A stretch of 64,000 nt of DNA from an uncultured Anaerobiospirillum sp. (GCA_944392765.1 CALXXU010000002.1:1-64000); one strand, 5' to 3'. Shown: positions 5,912 through 14,606, numbered from the stretch's first letter. Notes: generated by a model not told the origin, from the letters alone. Translations and numbers: made by a program.

Positions 5912-8650
5912 ATGGGGACAGCAAAGTCAGTGCTCAAGGCGGTTTCAGATGCCATGCCGCTTTCAGGAGCCAAGGATATCAAACTCAATCGGCAAAACTT
6001 TAGTGTCACGGGTATGTCATGTGCCGCCTGTAAGGCGCGCATTGAGCGTGCGGTGATGAAGGTACCAGGCGTTATCTCCGTCTCGGTACAGCTGCTGCAA
6101 AACGCGATGACAGTGATCTTCGACGAGCGCAAATGCTCGGCTGCCACTATTGTGGCCGCAGTCGAGCACGCGGGATACGGCGCCACCCCGGTGACCTCAA
6201 CCCAGCAATTGCATCAGGCCGATGACAGCGAAGTCAGTACCCGCCATAAGAAGCTCTTAGGCTCGATTGTTTTGACCGTGCTCATCATGCTGCTCTCGAT
6301 GGGCACAATGGTCGGTCTTAATGTGATACCGATGGCGGAGGCCAATGCCTATGGCCAAATGGGCTTGTGTCTCATGGTCATCGCCTTAAACTCGCATTAC
6401 TTCAGCAACGGTTTTAAAGCGCTGCTGCACCTGGGGCCTAATATGGACTCACTGGTGGCAGTGGGCGCGGGCGCTTCCTTCTTAGCCAGCGCCATCAGTG
6501 TGATGTACATCGGTCCTGACGAGAACGCCGCGACCTTACACCACAACCACTATCTCTACTTTGAGTCCGTCGCGACCATCCTGACCTTGGTTAGCGTCGG
6601 TAAGTTCTTTGAGTCCAAGGCCAAGCTCAAGGCCATCAACGCAATCTCGGCGCTCTATGACTTAGCCCCTGAGAGCGTAGTGGTGCGCCGTCCTAAGAAC
6701 CAAGCCTGCCCAGCTGCCCCAAAGGGCCCAAAAGCCGCCAAAGAACCAGCTGCTAAAAAGGAACAAGCTGCCCAAAAGGAGCAGGCGGCCCCAAAGGTCG
6801 CGGCCGGGGCGGGCGCTGCGGATAGCGCCTATGAGGAGGTCAGCGTACCTTTAGAGATGGTGCAGGTGGGCGATGAAGTGGTACTGCGCTCGGGCGATCG
6901 CGTCGGCGTTGACGGCGTGGTGATCGAGGGTAGTGGCTACTTCGATGAGAGTGCGCTCACTGGTGAGTCGGCTCAGGTTAAAAAAGAGGTGGGCGGCCAG
7001 GTCTTAAGTGCCACCTATCTGCGTCACGGCTATGTCGTGTTTAAGGCACAGCGCGTGGGCTCAGATACCACTTTAGCTCAGATTATTGCCTTGGTCGATG
7101 ATGCTAACAGCAAGAAGGCTCCGATCGCGCGCCTAGCGGACAAGGTCGCCTTTTACTTCGTGCCAGCGGTTATTACCATTGCGATTATCACCGGTCTTAT
7201 TTGGCTGGCCTTGGGGGCTCCAGCGACCCAAGCTCTGACCTTTGCCGTATCGGTCTTAGTAGTGTCCTGCCCATGCGCTTTAGGTTTGGCTACGCCGACT
7301 GCCATTATGGTGGCGACGGGGCGCGCCGCCGCACTGGGCGTGCTCTTTAAGAGCCCGGAGGCTTTAGAGAAGCTAGCCGCAGTTGACACCATGGTCTTAG
7401 ATAAGACCGGCACTATCACCGTAGGTAAGATGCAGGTGGTGTCAGCGGATATTGCTGATTCAAGTTATGAGAAAAATGAGGTTTTAGCCTTAGCCGCCGC
7501 CTTAGAGGCGCGCAGTGAGCACCCAATTGCCGCTGCCATTGTCAGCTACTGCCAAGAGCAGCAGCCTAATTTAGAGCTACCTGAGCTGCAGCATTTTGCC
7601 ACCTTACAAGGTCAGGGCGTAAGCGCTCAGGTTAAGGGTAAGACTTGGTATTTAGGCAGCCGCAGCTTGCTTCAGCAAGTAATGGGTACTGAAGCACCAA
7701 GCTCGACTCAGTCGGCGCGCTTTACCTCGGTTTATCTCTTTACTGCAGAGCAGGTGCTGGCGCAATTTGCCTTAGGAGATGAGCTCAAGGAAGGGGCGGC
7801 TGCCATGGTCACGGACTTAAGAAGCTTGGGCGTAAGCCCGGTCATGCTCTCAGGTGATAATCAGGGCGTGGTCGCGGCGGTAGCCCAAGATGCGGGCATT
7901 GTGGCGGCACGTGGTGAGTGCATGCCGCAGCATAAGAGTGAGTGTCTCACCGCATTGCGTGCTCAGTCTCATAACGTGGCGATGATGGGCGATGGCATTA
8001 ACGATGCCCCAGCGCTCGCCAGCGCCGATGTCGGTATCTCGCTCTCGGGCTCCACTGATATCGCTAAGTCCTGTGCTGATATCGTGCTGATGCAAGACAA
8101 GCTCGGGCGCTTGGTCGATGCCGTGCAGTTGTCGCGCCTGACCTTACGCAACATCAAGGAGAATTTGTTCTGGGCCTTCTGCTACAACGTAATCTGCATT
8201 CCGCTTGCGGCCGGTGTGTTCTACGTCAGCTTTGGTCTTGAGCTCAACCCAATGATTGCGGCCTTACTGATGAGCTTAAGCTCCCTGTGCGTGGTCAGCA
8301 ATGCCTTACGCTTGCGTCGCTTGAGCTTAGCGGTTAAAGGTTCAAGTACCGTTACTACGGCCGAACAAGAGCTTAAGGCTCAACTTGCAGGTCTCAAGCT
8401 CACTGCGATTACTCCAATTAAGTCTGAGGAAGTTACTATGAAGAAGGAATTACAAGTTGCCGGTATGAGCTGCCAACACTGCGTTCGTGCAGTCACCAAG
8501 GCTTTAAGCGCCCTCGAGGGCGTGGACTCAGTTGAGGTCACCTTAGAGACGGGCAAGGTCGTAGTCACCGGCTCTGAAAATATGGCCTCGGATGAGGCGA
8601 TCAAGGCCGCCATCACCGAGGAAGGCTTTGAGCTCAAGTCCATTGCCTAA
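5912..8650 (+). CDS. copA: Cu+-exporting P1B-type ATPase with C-terminal CopZ-like domain
   Basis: 912-residue copper exporter in the inner membrane. An N-terminal HMA domain has GMSCAAC near residue 34. TGES, CPC (SCPCALGLATP) near 451, DKTGTIT near 497, SEHPIA and GDGINDAP near 692 follow. Residues ~265-310 form a Lys/Ala/Gln-rich low-complexity insert between the membrane domain and the actuator, absent from usual CopA. Residues 843-912 are a second HMA domain with GMSCQHC, placed at the C-terminus where CopA normally ends. This module starts with Met and has its own Shine-Dalgarno (see 8438). ATG 5912 follows GGGAG at 8 bases. A terminator separates it from zntA, so copper control is probably independent. 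Confidence 0.92.
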   Translation: MGTAKSVLKAVSDAMPLSGAKDIKLNRQNFSVTGMSCAACKARIERAVMKVPGVISVSVQLLQNAMTVIFDERKCSAATIVAAVEHAGYGATPVTSTQQLHQADDSEVSTRHKKLLGSIVLTVLIMLLSMGTMVGLNVIPMAEANAYGQMGLCLMVIALNSHYFSNGFKALLHLGPNMDSLVAVGAGASFLASAISVMYIGPDENAATLHHNHYLYFESVATILTLVSVGKFFESKAKLKAINAISALYDLAPESVVVRRPKNQACPAAPKGPKAAKEPAAKKEQAAQKEQAAPKVAAGAGAADSAYEEVSVPLEMVQVGDEVVLRSGDRVGVDGVVIEGSGYFDESALTGESAQVKKEVGGQVLSATYLRHGYVVFKAQRVGSDTTLAQIIALVDDANSKKAPIARLADKVAFYFVPAVITIAIITGLIWLALGAPATQALTFAVSVLVVSCPCALGLATPTAIMVATGRAAALGVLFKSPEALEKLAAVDTMVLDKTGTITVGKMQVVSADIADSSYEKNEVLALAAALEARSEHPIAAAIVSYCQEQQPNLELPELQHFATLQGQGVSAQVKGKTWYLGSRSLLQQVMGTEAPSSTQSARFTSVYLFTAEQVLAQFALGDELKEGAAAMVTDLRSLGVSPVMLSGDNQGVVAAVAQDAGIVAARGECMPQHKSECLTALRAQSHNVAMMGDGINDAPALASADVGISLSGSTDIAKSCADIVLMQDKLGRLVDAVQLSRLTLRNIKENLFWAFCYNVICIPLAAGVFYVSFGLELNPMIAALLMSLSSLCVVSNALRLRRLSLAVKGSSTVTTAEQELKAQLAGLKLTAITPIKSEEVTMKKELQVAGMSCQHCVRAVTKALSALEGVDSVEVTLETGKVVVTGSENMASDEAIKAAITEEGFELKSIA
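8438..8650 (+). CDS. possible internal CopZ-like copper chaperone, in frame with copA
   Basis: The in-frame ATG at 8438 is preceded by TGAGGA ending 7 bases upstream, an optimal ribosome-binding arrangement inside copA. Starting there yields a 70-residue protein beginning MKKELQVAGMSCQHC, exactly one HMA domain and the usual length of CopZ chaperones. Either the domain exists only as part of CopA, or both fusion and free chaperone are made from one gene. E. coli copA also makes a chaperone from within the gene, but by frameshifting from the 5' end. Confidence 0.45.
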   Translation: MKKELQVAGMSCQHCVRAVTKALSALEGVDSVEVTLETGKVVVTGSENMASDEAIKAAITEEGFELKSIA

Positions 8651-8828
8651 CGCCATAGCAATTTCCTAACTCCATGGCTTGCCGTTCCAAACGCGACTTT
8701 GCATAATATTCGGCATTTTGTGCTAACCAAGCCTAGAACAAGGGGCTCTTGGCTTTAAGAACTGGGCTTGGTCCATCATGGCTCACCCAATTTTAGTGGG
8801 TGCTAGGAGCCGCATGACTCTTGCGCCT

Positions 8829-8857
8829 GCTCAGTTGGGCGAGCTGTTTTTTTTTTT
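8829..8857 (+). terminator. possible terminator with T11 tract after copA
   Basis: A short GCTC...GAGC stem is followed closely by eleven consecutive T. The stem is weak; an upstream ACCCA...TGGGT hairpin near 8787-8804 may contribute. The T run ends only 18 bases before the ATG of the next gene, so it may also act as a length-variable spacer. Confidence 0.4.
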
Positions 8858-8875
8858 CTCTTGTTTGAGGTCGTA

Positions 8876-9112
8876 ATGCTCTATCAAAATTTTCTGACCC
8901 CAGATTTGGGCATAGTTCGGACTGGGCCTGAAATTAAGAAGGCCTTAAAGACCGTGCCAGGCGTGCAAAAGGTCAGCATAAACAGCCGCAAGTGGATGAT
9001 TGAGGTTGAAGGCGAGTTCGCTGACGGTGCGGTCGAGGCCAAGCTTAAGGAGATTGGCGTTTATCCATCGGTTATCAGTCCTGTTATGGACTTGGACGCT
9101 TGGCGCAATTAG
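8876..9112 (+). CDS. cysteine-less HMA-like small protein
   Basis: 78 residues. The pattern GIVRTGPEIKKALKTVPGV followed by VSINSRKWMIEV and a C-terminal LKEIGVYPSVI follows the beta-alpha-beta-beta-alpha-beta layout of HMA domains (GMxCxxC..I..AL..VPGV..V.V). Both metal-binding cysteines are absent, and the protein has no cysteine at all. ATG 8876 follows TTGAGG; an upstream in-frame ATG at 8861 lacks a site. It lies directly after copA, so a regulatory or partner role with the pump, or decay of a former chaperone, is plausible. The assignment rests on pattern alone. Confidence 0.6.
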   Translation: MLYQNFLTPDLGIVRTGPEIKKALKTVPGVQKVSINSRKWMIEVEGEFADGAVEAKLKEIGVYPSVISPVMDLDAWRN

Positions 9113-9184
9113 CGTTGAGGCGTCATTGAGGGGCGCAGGGCTTGAGCACCCCTCAATGCGCGCGGCTTTAGTCCAAGGTCTTGA

Positions 9185-10627
9185 CTAGTCCAAGGTCTTG
9201 ACCCAATTGCCCCATTTGAGGCGCGCCAGGAAGAAGAGGCCGCGCAAGCACAGCTCGATGCACATCGCCGTCCAGACACCGGCTAAGCCGTAGTGCTGGG
9301 CTAACATGTAAGCAAGGCCTAAGCGGATGAGCCACATCGAGCCTAAGTTGATGAGACTTGGGACCAAGGTATCACCCGCACCAACGCAGATGCCATAGCC
9401 GACGATGGCTACCGCAAAGAGCGGTTCGGCAAAGGCTTCGATGCGCAGCGCTTGCACCGCTAAGGCTTGCACCTCGACGCTTGGGCTCATCAGGGACATG
9501 ACCCACGGCGAGAAGACGTACATCAAAAAGCCCATAAAGGCCATAATGCCTGCGCCCAGGCACAGGGTAATGATGGCAAAGCGGCGCGTCAGGTCAAAAC
9601 GGCGCGCGCCGATCGATTGGCCGACTAAGGTGGTGGCGGCATCGCCGATACCAAAGCCTGGCATATAGCACAGGGCCTCAATGGTGATGGCAAAGGAGTG
9701 CGCGGCAATGGACATATTGCCCAGCGGTGCCACGATCATGGTTGAGACAATCTGGGCCGAGCTAATCATGACCTGCTGACCGGTGATCGGTAGCGAAATG
9801 CGCAGTGCGCGGCGCACCACGTCCCAGGTCGGCATAAAGGCACGCAGCGAGAGCTGATCTAAGGTGAGCGCTAAGGAGCGCGACTTAAAGCACAGGCAAT
9901 AGGTCATGATAAGACCGGTCACGGCGGCCGCACCGGCGGTGCCTAAGGCGGCACCGGTGACGCCTAAACCGGCGCCTACAACGTCGATCGGGCCGATCAG
10001 AGGATAGGTGACGGTGCGGCTTGGGAAAATCAAGAAGAAGTTGAAGACGACATCCAGAACGCACATCAAAACATTGAGTAGGGATGGCAGGAGCATGTTG
10101 CCTGAGCAGCGCAACATGGCCGCTGACAGGTAGTTAAACATGAAAAAAGGTAGACCGGCCATGAAGACCATGAAGTAGTTGCTGGCGTCATGGGCGATCA
10201 GATCGACGTCGTCACCGCCGAGCCAAAACGGCAGGACGGGACTGATGGCGCAGCCGACTACCGCCACTAAGGCGGCAAAGGCGAGCATCACGACGTAGGC
10301 TTGGCGCAAGACCACGCGCGCTTGTAGCTCATCACGGGCGCCCAATAAGTGCGCAACTTGCACCGAGTAGCCCGAGACCGAGCTTAAGCAAATGCCGGTG
10401 AAGAGCCACAGTGGTGCCATCATCAGGCCAATCGCGGCAGAGGCCAGCGCGCCTAAGCTGCCGACCATGGCCGCGTCGATGTACTGCATGCAAATCGAGG
10501 AGAGCTGCGCCATAATGGCAGGCGTACTCAGGCTCATAGTCAAGGAAACTTGCTCCTTGAGCGTCATGTCACGATTGACCTTTTCGCTGAGCGACTCTTT
10601 AACTTTTGCTGCATGCAGCTTGGCCAT
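9185..10627 (-). CDS. MATE family multidrug/Na+ efflux transporter
   Basis: 480-residue inner-membrane antiporter of the MATE (MOP) superfamily, about the normal length. Roughly twelve hydrophobic helices form two homologous halves. Typical elements include TMSLSTPAIMAQLSSICMQY at the start of the first half and RISLPITGQQ at the start of the second. MATE proteins expel cationic drugs in exchange for Na+ or H+; the substrate is not predictable here. I chose ATG 10627 (MAKLHAAK) because AAAGGAAG precedes it; the longer frame from 10663 lacks support. The start of this gene and nifU are divergent across about 290 bases. Confidence 0.9.
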   Translation of the reverse strand: MAKLHAAKVKESLSEKVNRDMTLKEQVSLTMSLSTPAIMAQLSSICMQYIDAAMVGSLGALASAAIGLMMAPLWLFTGICLSSVSGYSVQVAHLLGARDELQARVVLRQAYVVMLAFAALVAVVGCAISPVLPFWLGGDDVDLIAHDASNYFMVFMAGLPFFMFNYLSAAMLRCSGNMLLPSLLNVLMCVLDVVFNFFLIFPSRTVTYPLIGPIDVVGAGLGVTGAALGTAGAAAVTGLIMTYCLCFKSRSLALTLDQLSLRAFMPTWDVVRRALRISLPITGQQVMISSAQIVSTMIVAPLGNMSIAAHSFAITIEALCYMPGFGIGDAATTLVGQSIGARRFDLTRRFAIITLCLGAGIMAFMGFLMYVFSPWVMSLMSPSVEVQALAVQALRIEAFAEPLFAVAIVGYGICVGAGDTLVPSLINLGSMWLIRLGLAYMLAQHYGLAGVWTAMCIELCLRGLFFLARLKWGNWVKTLD

Positions 10628-10920
10628 ATAACTTCCTTTCTTTCCCCTTGAATTGAAGCGCACCGATTATACGGCTTTTGGCGGCACTTAGGGGGCACGG
10701 GGATCTGGTATGGTAGTTTCTGGGCTACAATAGGCCACACTTTGGGGCGTTCTCATTTGCAAATTGTTTGCAGCTTAGTGTTAGCTTGAGCTTACTGGGC
10801 TACAATGAGTGCCCGGCAACGAAGTTGTGAAAGTTTGCTCCACGAAGTTGAGAGCTAGCTCCAACTTAGGCTACGGTTTCATTTTTCTTCCACCAACAGT
10901 CACGCTGACGAGGCTTATTT
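10628..10920. other. divergent region between MATE gene and nifU
   Basis: Non-coding. It contains the repeated element GGGCTACAAT at about 10722 and 10796 (each holding a TACAAT -10-like hexamer) and a dyad TTGCAAATTGTTTGCA near 10757. No clear IscR box was seen and no -35 could be assigned with confidence. Confidence 0.4.
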
Positions 10921-11841
10921 ATGTGGGATTACACGGACAAAGTAAAAGACCATTTTCTCCATCCACGCAATGCACGCGTCATTGAGGACGCTAATGCTGT
11001 TGGTGATGTCGGCTCCATCATCTGTGGTGATGCCCTGCGTCTGATGCTCAAGATCAACCCAACTACTGACATCATTGAAGATGCAGCCTTCCAGACCTAC
11101 GGCTGTGGTAGCGCCATTGCCTCGTCCTCGGCTTTAACTGAGATGATCAAGGGCAAGAGCCTAGCTGAGGCCGAGAAGATCACCAACCAAGAGATCGCCG
11201 ATTACTTAGGCGGCTTACCTCCTGAGAAGATGCACTGCTCGGTGATGGGCCGTGAGGCTTTAGACGCCGCGATCGCCAACTACCATGGCCAAAGCTACGA
11301 GAACAGCCATGATGATGGCGAGATCGTCTGCCACTGCTTTGGTGTGGGCGTCAACAAGATCAAGAAGGTGGTCTGGGAAAATCACCTGACCACGGTCGAG
11401 GAAGTCACCAATTACACCAAGGCCGGTGGTGGCTGCCAATCGTGCCATATGCGCATCGAGGAAATCATCGATGAGGTTTGGGTCGATTTAGAGCGCTGTG
11501 GCGTACCACGCCCAGGCTTTGTCCCAACCCCAATTCAGGGCATTAAGATCGCCACGACCACCGAGCCTGCTAAGACCGCCGCCAGCGCTTCGACCTTAGA
11601 TAGCGCCACCGAGCACAGCAAGTACTTTGTACCAGTTAATGCTGTGATCAAGGAGTTAAATGCGGGCTTCTCCGATGGCTCTAAGATTGAGTTAGATCAG
11701 ATCGCAGACAAGGCGATCAAGCTTAAGTTCACCGGCAGCATCGCCGCAGGCATGATGCACGATATGACCTTAAACTTCTTCACCACCAAGTTAGGTGAGG
11801 CGTTAGGGGCTGAGGCCAAAGAATTAACCATTACCGCTTAG
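10921..11841 (+). CDS. nifU: NifU-type Fe-S cluster scaffold with degenerate C-terminal domain
   Basis: 306 residues, the three-domain length of full NifU. The N-terminal IscU-like domain has all three scaffold cysteines (IICGDALRL, YGCGSAI, MHCSVMG) and the Asp of CGD. The central [2Fe-2S] domain has CHCFGV and GGGCQSCH. The C-terminal Nfu-like domain keeps the flanks (KLKFTGS, DMTLNF), but the CxxC that holds the cluster in Nfu domains is replaced (IAAGMM). Clusters are expected to be built on the first domain only. GAGG lies 7 bases before the ATG. nifS follows after 14 bases, forming a NIF operon likely serving general Fe-S maturation, since no nitrogenase gene is nearby. Confidence 0.92.
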   Translation: MWDYTDKVKDHFLHPRNARVIEDANAVGDVGSIICGDALRLMLKINPTTDIIEDAAFQTYGCGSAIASSSALTEMIKGKSLAEAEKITNQEIADYLGGLPPEKMHCSVMGREALDAAIANYHGQSYENSHDDGEIVCHCFGVGVNKIKKVVWENHLTTVEEVTNYTKAGGGCQSCHMRIEEIIDEVWVDLERCGVPRPGFVPTPIQGIKIATTTEPAKTAASASTLDSATEHSKYFVPVNAVIKELNAGFSDGSKIELDQIADKAIKLKFTGSIAAGMMHDMTLNFFTTKLGEALGAEAKELTITA

Positions 11842-11855
11842 GGTAGAGGACCTTT

Positions 11856-13103
11856 ATGGATACCAACAACTTAGGTGCAGGCAGCGGCATTTACCTTGAT
11901 AACAATGCCACCACGATGATCGATCCTAAGGTGGTCGAGGCGATGATGCCTTATTTGACCACTTACTATGGTAACGCCTCGTCCCAACACGGCTTTGGTG
12001 TACCAGTGGAGAAGGCCATCGCCAAGGCCCGTGAGCAGGTAGCGGACTTAATCGGCGCTGAGTACCCAGATGAGATTATCTTCACCTCGTGCGCCTCGGA
12101 GTCGGACAATACCGCCCTGTGGACGGCGCTGTGGACTCAAAAGAACAAGGATGAGATCGTCACCTCGCGTCTGGAGCACCCAGCCATTATCGATACTTGC
12201 TCGTTCTTAGAGGCCCGTGGTGTCAAGGTCAAGTACCTGCACGCGGACAAGCAAGGCGACCTCAATGCCACTGAGTTCAAGAGCCTCTTGACCGATCGTA
12301 CTGCCTTAGCCTCGCTTATGTGGGCCAACAACGAGACGGGCAATATTTACGATATCCCAACTCTCTCTGAGATCGCAGCAGAGCAGGGCGTTTTATTCCA
12401 TTCGGACGCAGTACAAGCGGTGGGCAAGATTCCAGTTGACGTCAAGTCGACTCAGGTACGCATGCTCTCTTTCTCGGGCCACAAGATTCACGCTCCTAAG
12501 GGCATCGGTGTGCTCTACGTCCGTCGTGGCACCCGTTTCTTGCCATATCTGCATGGTGGTCACCAAGAGCGCGGCCGTCGTGCTGGTACTGAGAACGTCC
12601 CATATATCGTGGGCTTAGGCGTCGCCTGTGAGCTGGCCAAGGCACACTTAGACGAGCTCAATACCCGCGTTAAGGCTTTACGCGATAAGCTCCAAGAGGG
12701 CATCGTCAAGACCATCCCTGAGGTCATCGTAATGGGTGATCAGGGCAAGCGTACTCCGAACACCTTAAACGTCGGCTTCAAGTTCGTCGAAGGCGAGGCC
12801 ATCCTGCTCATGTTAAATGAGTATGGCATTGCCGCCTCCTCGGGCTCGGCTTGCTCCTCGGAGAGCCTGGAGCCTTCGCACGTGATGCAGGCGATGGGCA
12901 TTCCATTTAGCGCTGCCCATGGCACCATTCGCTTCTCGCTTTCGCGCTTCACCACCGAAGCTGAGATCGACAAGACCTTAGAGGTACTGCCTGGCGTGAT
13001 TGAGCAGCTGCGCAAGCTCTCGCCTTACTGGAATGAGAACAAGCCACAGCTCAAGAATGTCGATCATGTGTTCGACCCTGACTCGCAAGAGCGCCGCGCC
13101 TAA
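11856..13103 (+). CDS. nifS: cysteine desulfurase, NifS type
   Basis: 415-residue PLP enzyme that removes sulfur from cysteine and passes it to NifU. Visible: IYLDNNATTMIDP at the N-terminus, the PLP lysine in SFSGHKIHAPKG, HGGHQERGRRAGTEN, and the persulfide cysteine in SGSACSSESLEPSHV. The short active-site loop is that of IscS/NifS, not SufS. AGAGGAC precedes ATG 11856. The gene follows nifU in the same operon. The last ~25 residues are a charged extension. Confidence 0.93.
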   Translation: MDTNNLGAGSGIYLDNNATTMIDPKVVEAMMPYLTTYYGNASSQHGFGVPVEKAIAKAREQVADLIGAEYPDEIIFTSCASESDNTALWTALWTQKNKDEIVTSRLEHPAIIDTCSFLEARGVKVKYLHADKQGDLNATEFKSLLTDRTALASLMWANNETGNIYDIPTLSEIAAEQGVLFHSDAVQAVGKIPVDVKSTQVRMLSFSGHKIHAPKGIGVLYVRRGTRFLPYLHGGHQERGRRAGTENVPYIVGLGVACELAKAHLDELNTRVKALRDKLQEGIVKTIPEVIVMGDQGKRTPNTLNVGFKFVEGEAILLMLNEYGIAASSGSACSSESLEPSHVMQAMGIPFSAAHGTIRFSLSRFTTEAEIDKTLEVLPGVIEQLRKLSPYWNENKPQLKNVDHVFDPDSQERRA

Positions 13104-13309
13104 TAAGACCCTACAGCTCGCGCCGCCGCTCTGGAGCGTGCCGCACTGAGGTCGCGGTGTCGCTCTGGCGTGTGCCGCTTAATGGGGGCACGCGCCCGAA
13201 CTTAGTGGCAGGTGGGGGGCTTAAGCCCGTAAGCGTTTGCGCCCAATTGGAGCACGTCAGAATTATTTAAGCTCAATGCTTTAGATCTGCAACGGAATCG
13301 TTGAAAATA

Positions 13310-13351
13310 GTCACATAAGCATGTGAGCGCTAGGATGTGCGCCAGCACATC
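13310..13351 (+). ncRNA. two stem-loops, possible leader or small RNA
   Basis: TCACAT-AAGC-ATGTGA and GATGTGC-GCCA-GCACATC are two perfect hairpins in tandem, immediately followed by a rho-independent terminator. The arrangement resembles a terminated leader RNA or a small RNA ahead of the HisC-like/aroA genes. No peptide rich in one amino acid is evident. Confidence 0.35.
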
Positions 13352-13360
13352 TTGGCTTAG

Positions 13361-13396
13361 AAGCCTTATCTCAAGCAATTGGGATAGGGCTTTTTT
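13361..13396 (+). terminator. rho-independent terminator/attenuator
   Basis: AAGCCTTATC pairs with GATAGGGCTT (one wobble) and is followed by six T. It lies 59 bases before the HisC-like gene, so it either ends nifUS transcription or attenuates the downstream genes. Confidence 0.75.
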
Positions 13397-13454
13397 AATG
13401 TCACCGTGGCACAATGGTGAGCATCGTTTTCTTAATTGGTGTGAGGAAGGCTTC

Positions 13455-14591
13455 ATGGTCGATTTCACTGCGCTGACCAACGGCGGTATTGCCCAGCTGT
13501 TGCCGTATCGCTTGAGCAAGCCCATGGAGCTGGTGCAAGCTCAGCTCAAGGCGCCTCATTTAGTCCGCCTCAACTTAGGTGAGAGCCCATATGGCGTCAG
13601 CCACAAGGTGCGAGAGGTCTTGCAGCGCGCAGAACAGCTGCTGCCCCTGTACCCCGATAGCGGTTGTTACTTTCTCAAGGATACCTTAAAGCGCCTTTAT
13701 GGCTATGAGGTCAATCACATCACGGTGGGCGCAGATAACGGCGAGCTCATCTCTCTTTTGTGCCGGGCCTTTTTAAACCCGCAGGTCAACGTCATCATCC
13801 CGCAGCTCTCCTCGATCGCTTTAGATCGCGCGGCCACCATCGCCGGTGCCGCCATTATTCCGACCAGTATCATGGATGACTGGACTCCGGATTTTGATGC
13901 GATTTTGGATGCCTTAAATGAGCGCACCCGCATGATCCTCTTGGCCAATCCTTCCAATCCGATTGGCGCCTTTGCCTTAAAGTCCCAAGTGAGCGACTTC
14001 TTGGCTCAAGTGCCGGAGGAAGTTATTGTGGTGATCGACGAGGAGCTCATCGACTACGAAGGTCCGTCTTATGAGGATTTTTACGCGCTCTTAAGTCTCT
14101 ATCCTAATGTGGTACTGCTGCGCTCTTTTTCGCACGCCTATGGCCTGGCGGGCCTGCGCATCGGCTATATGCTCAGCAATGAGGAGATCTGCGGCATCTG
14201 CAATGTGTTGCGCGATCCCTACAATGTCTCAGCTCTAGCACAAGAATGCGCCATTGCCGCCTTGCAGGATAAGACCTTTGTCACGGCCGTGGTCAAGCAG
14301 ACCGGCGTGCAGAGGCGGCGCTACCGCGATTTTTGCGCCAAATACGGCTTTTCCATGATTGACACGCGCTCGTGCTCGGTCACGATCGACTTTGGCGCCA
14401 ATACCGAGCGCTACTACCAAGAGCTGATGCGCCATGGTGTGTTTACGCGCCCCTTAAGTTATTTAGGCCTTAACAGCCTGCTCAATATCTCACTGGGAGC
14501 ACCCGACGACAACACGGCGGTGCTCAAGATTTTAGAGACCATGGCTCTGTCCGACGCCTACGTCTTAAGTCGTATCACGGGATTAAGATAG
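13455..14591 (+). CDS. HisC-like aminotransferase homologue lacking the PLP lysine
   Basis: 378 residues, fold type I aminotransferase of the histidinol-phosphate class by NPSNPIGA, VIDEELIDYEG and SFSHAYGLAGLRIGY. In active HisC proteins the last motif is S-F-S-K; here the Schiff-base lysine codon is CAC (His). Near the C-terminus, LLNISLGAP has Asn where family members have the substrate-binding Arg (L-R-I-S-x-G). The DEAY motif is DEEL. With three key positions changed, ordinary transamination is unlikely: a pseudoenzyme, or a protein with another activity. ATG 13455 follows GAGGAAGG. aroA starts 15 bases after it, so the two are probably co-transcribed, as aromatic-pathway HisC paralogues are elsewhere. 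Confidence 0.85.
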   Translation: MVDFTALTNGGIAQLLPYRLSKPMELVQAQLKAPHLVRLNLGESPYGVSHKVREVLQRAEQLLPLYPDSGCYFLKDTLKRLYGYEVNHITVGADNGELISLLCRAFLNPQVNVIIPQLSSIALDRAATIAGAAIIPTSIMDDWTPDFDAILDALNERTRMILLANPSNPIGAFALKSQVSDFLAQVPEEVIVVIDEELIDYEGPSYEDFYALLSLYPNVVLLRSFSHAYGLAGLRIGYMLSNEEICGICNVLRDPYNVSALAQECAIAALQDKTFVTAVVKQTGVQRRRYRDFCAKYGFSMIDTRSCSVTIDFGANTERYYQELMRHGVFTRPLSYLGLNSLLNISLGAPDDNTAVLKILETMALSDAYVLSRITGLR

Positions 14592-14606
14592 CCCCGAGAG
14601 GTTTCA

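Larger units (their letters stand above)
13104..13454 (+). other. spacer and structured leader before the HisC-like gene
   Basis: No gene. 13125-13180 holds an imperfect direct repeat (CGCTCTGG...GTGCCGC twice). From about 13310 three stem-loops follow in a row, ending in a terminator at 13361-13396. The long frame that continues upstream of the aminotransferase start is an artefact of these structures. Confidence 0.5.

Noticed and set aside
13323..13454. Longer HisC-like protein starting at 13323
   Set aside because: The extension reads through hairpins and a terminator; GAGGAAGG before ATG 13455 marks the true start.
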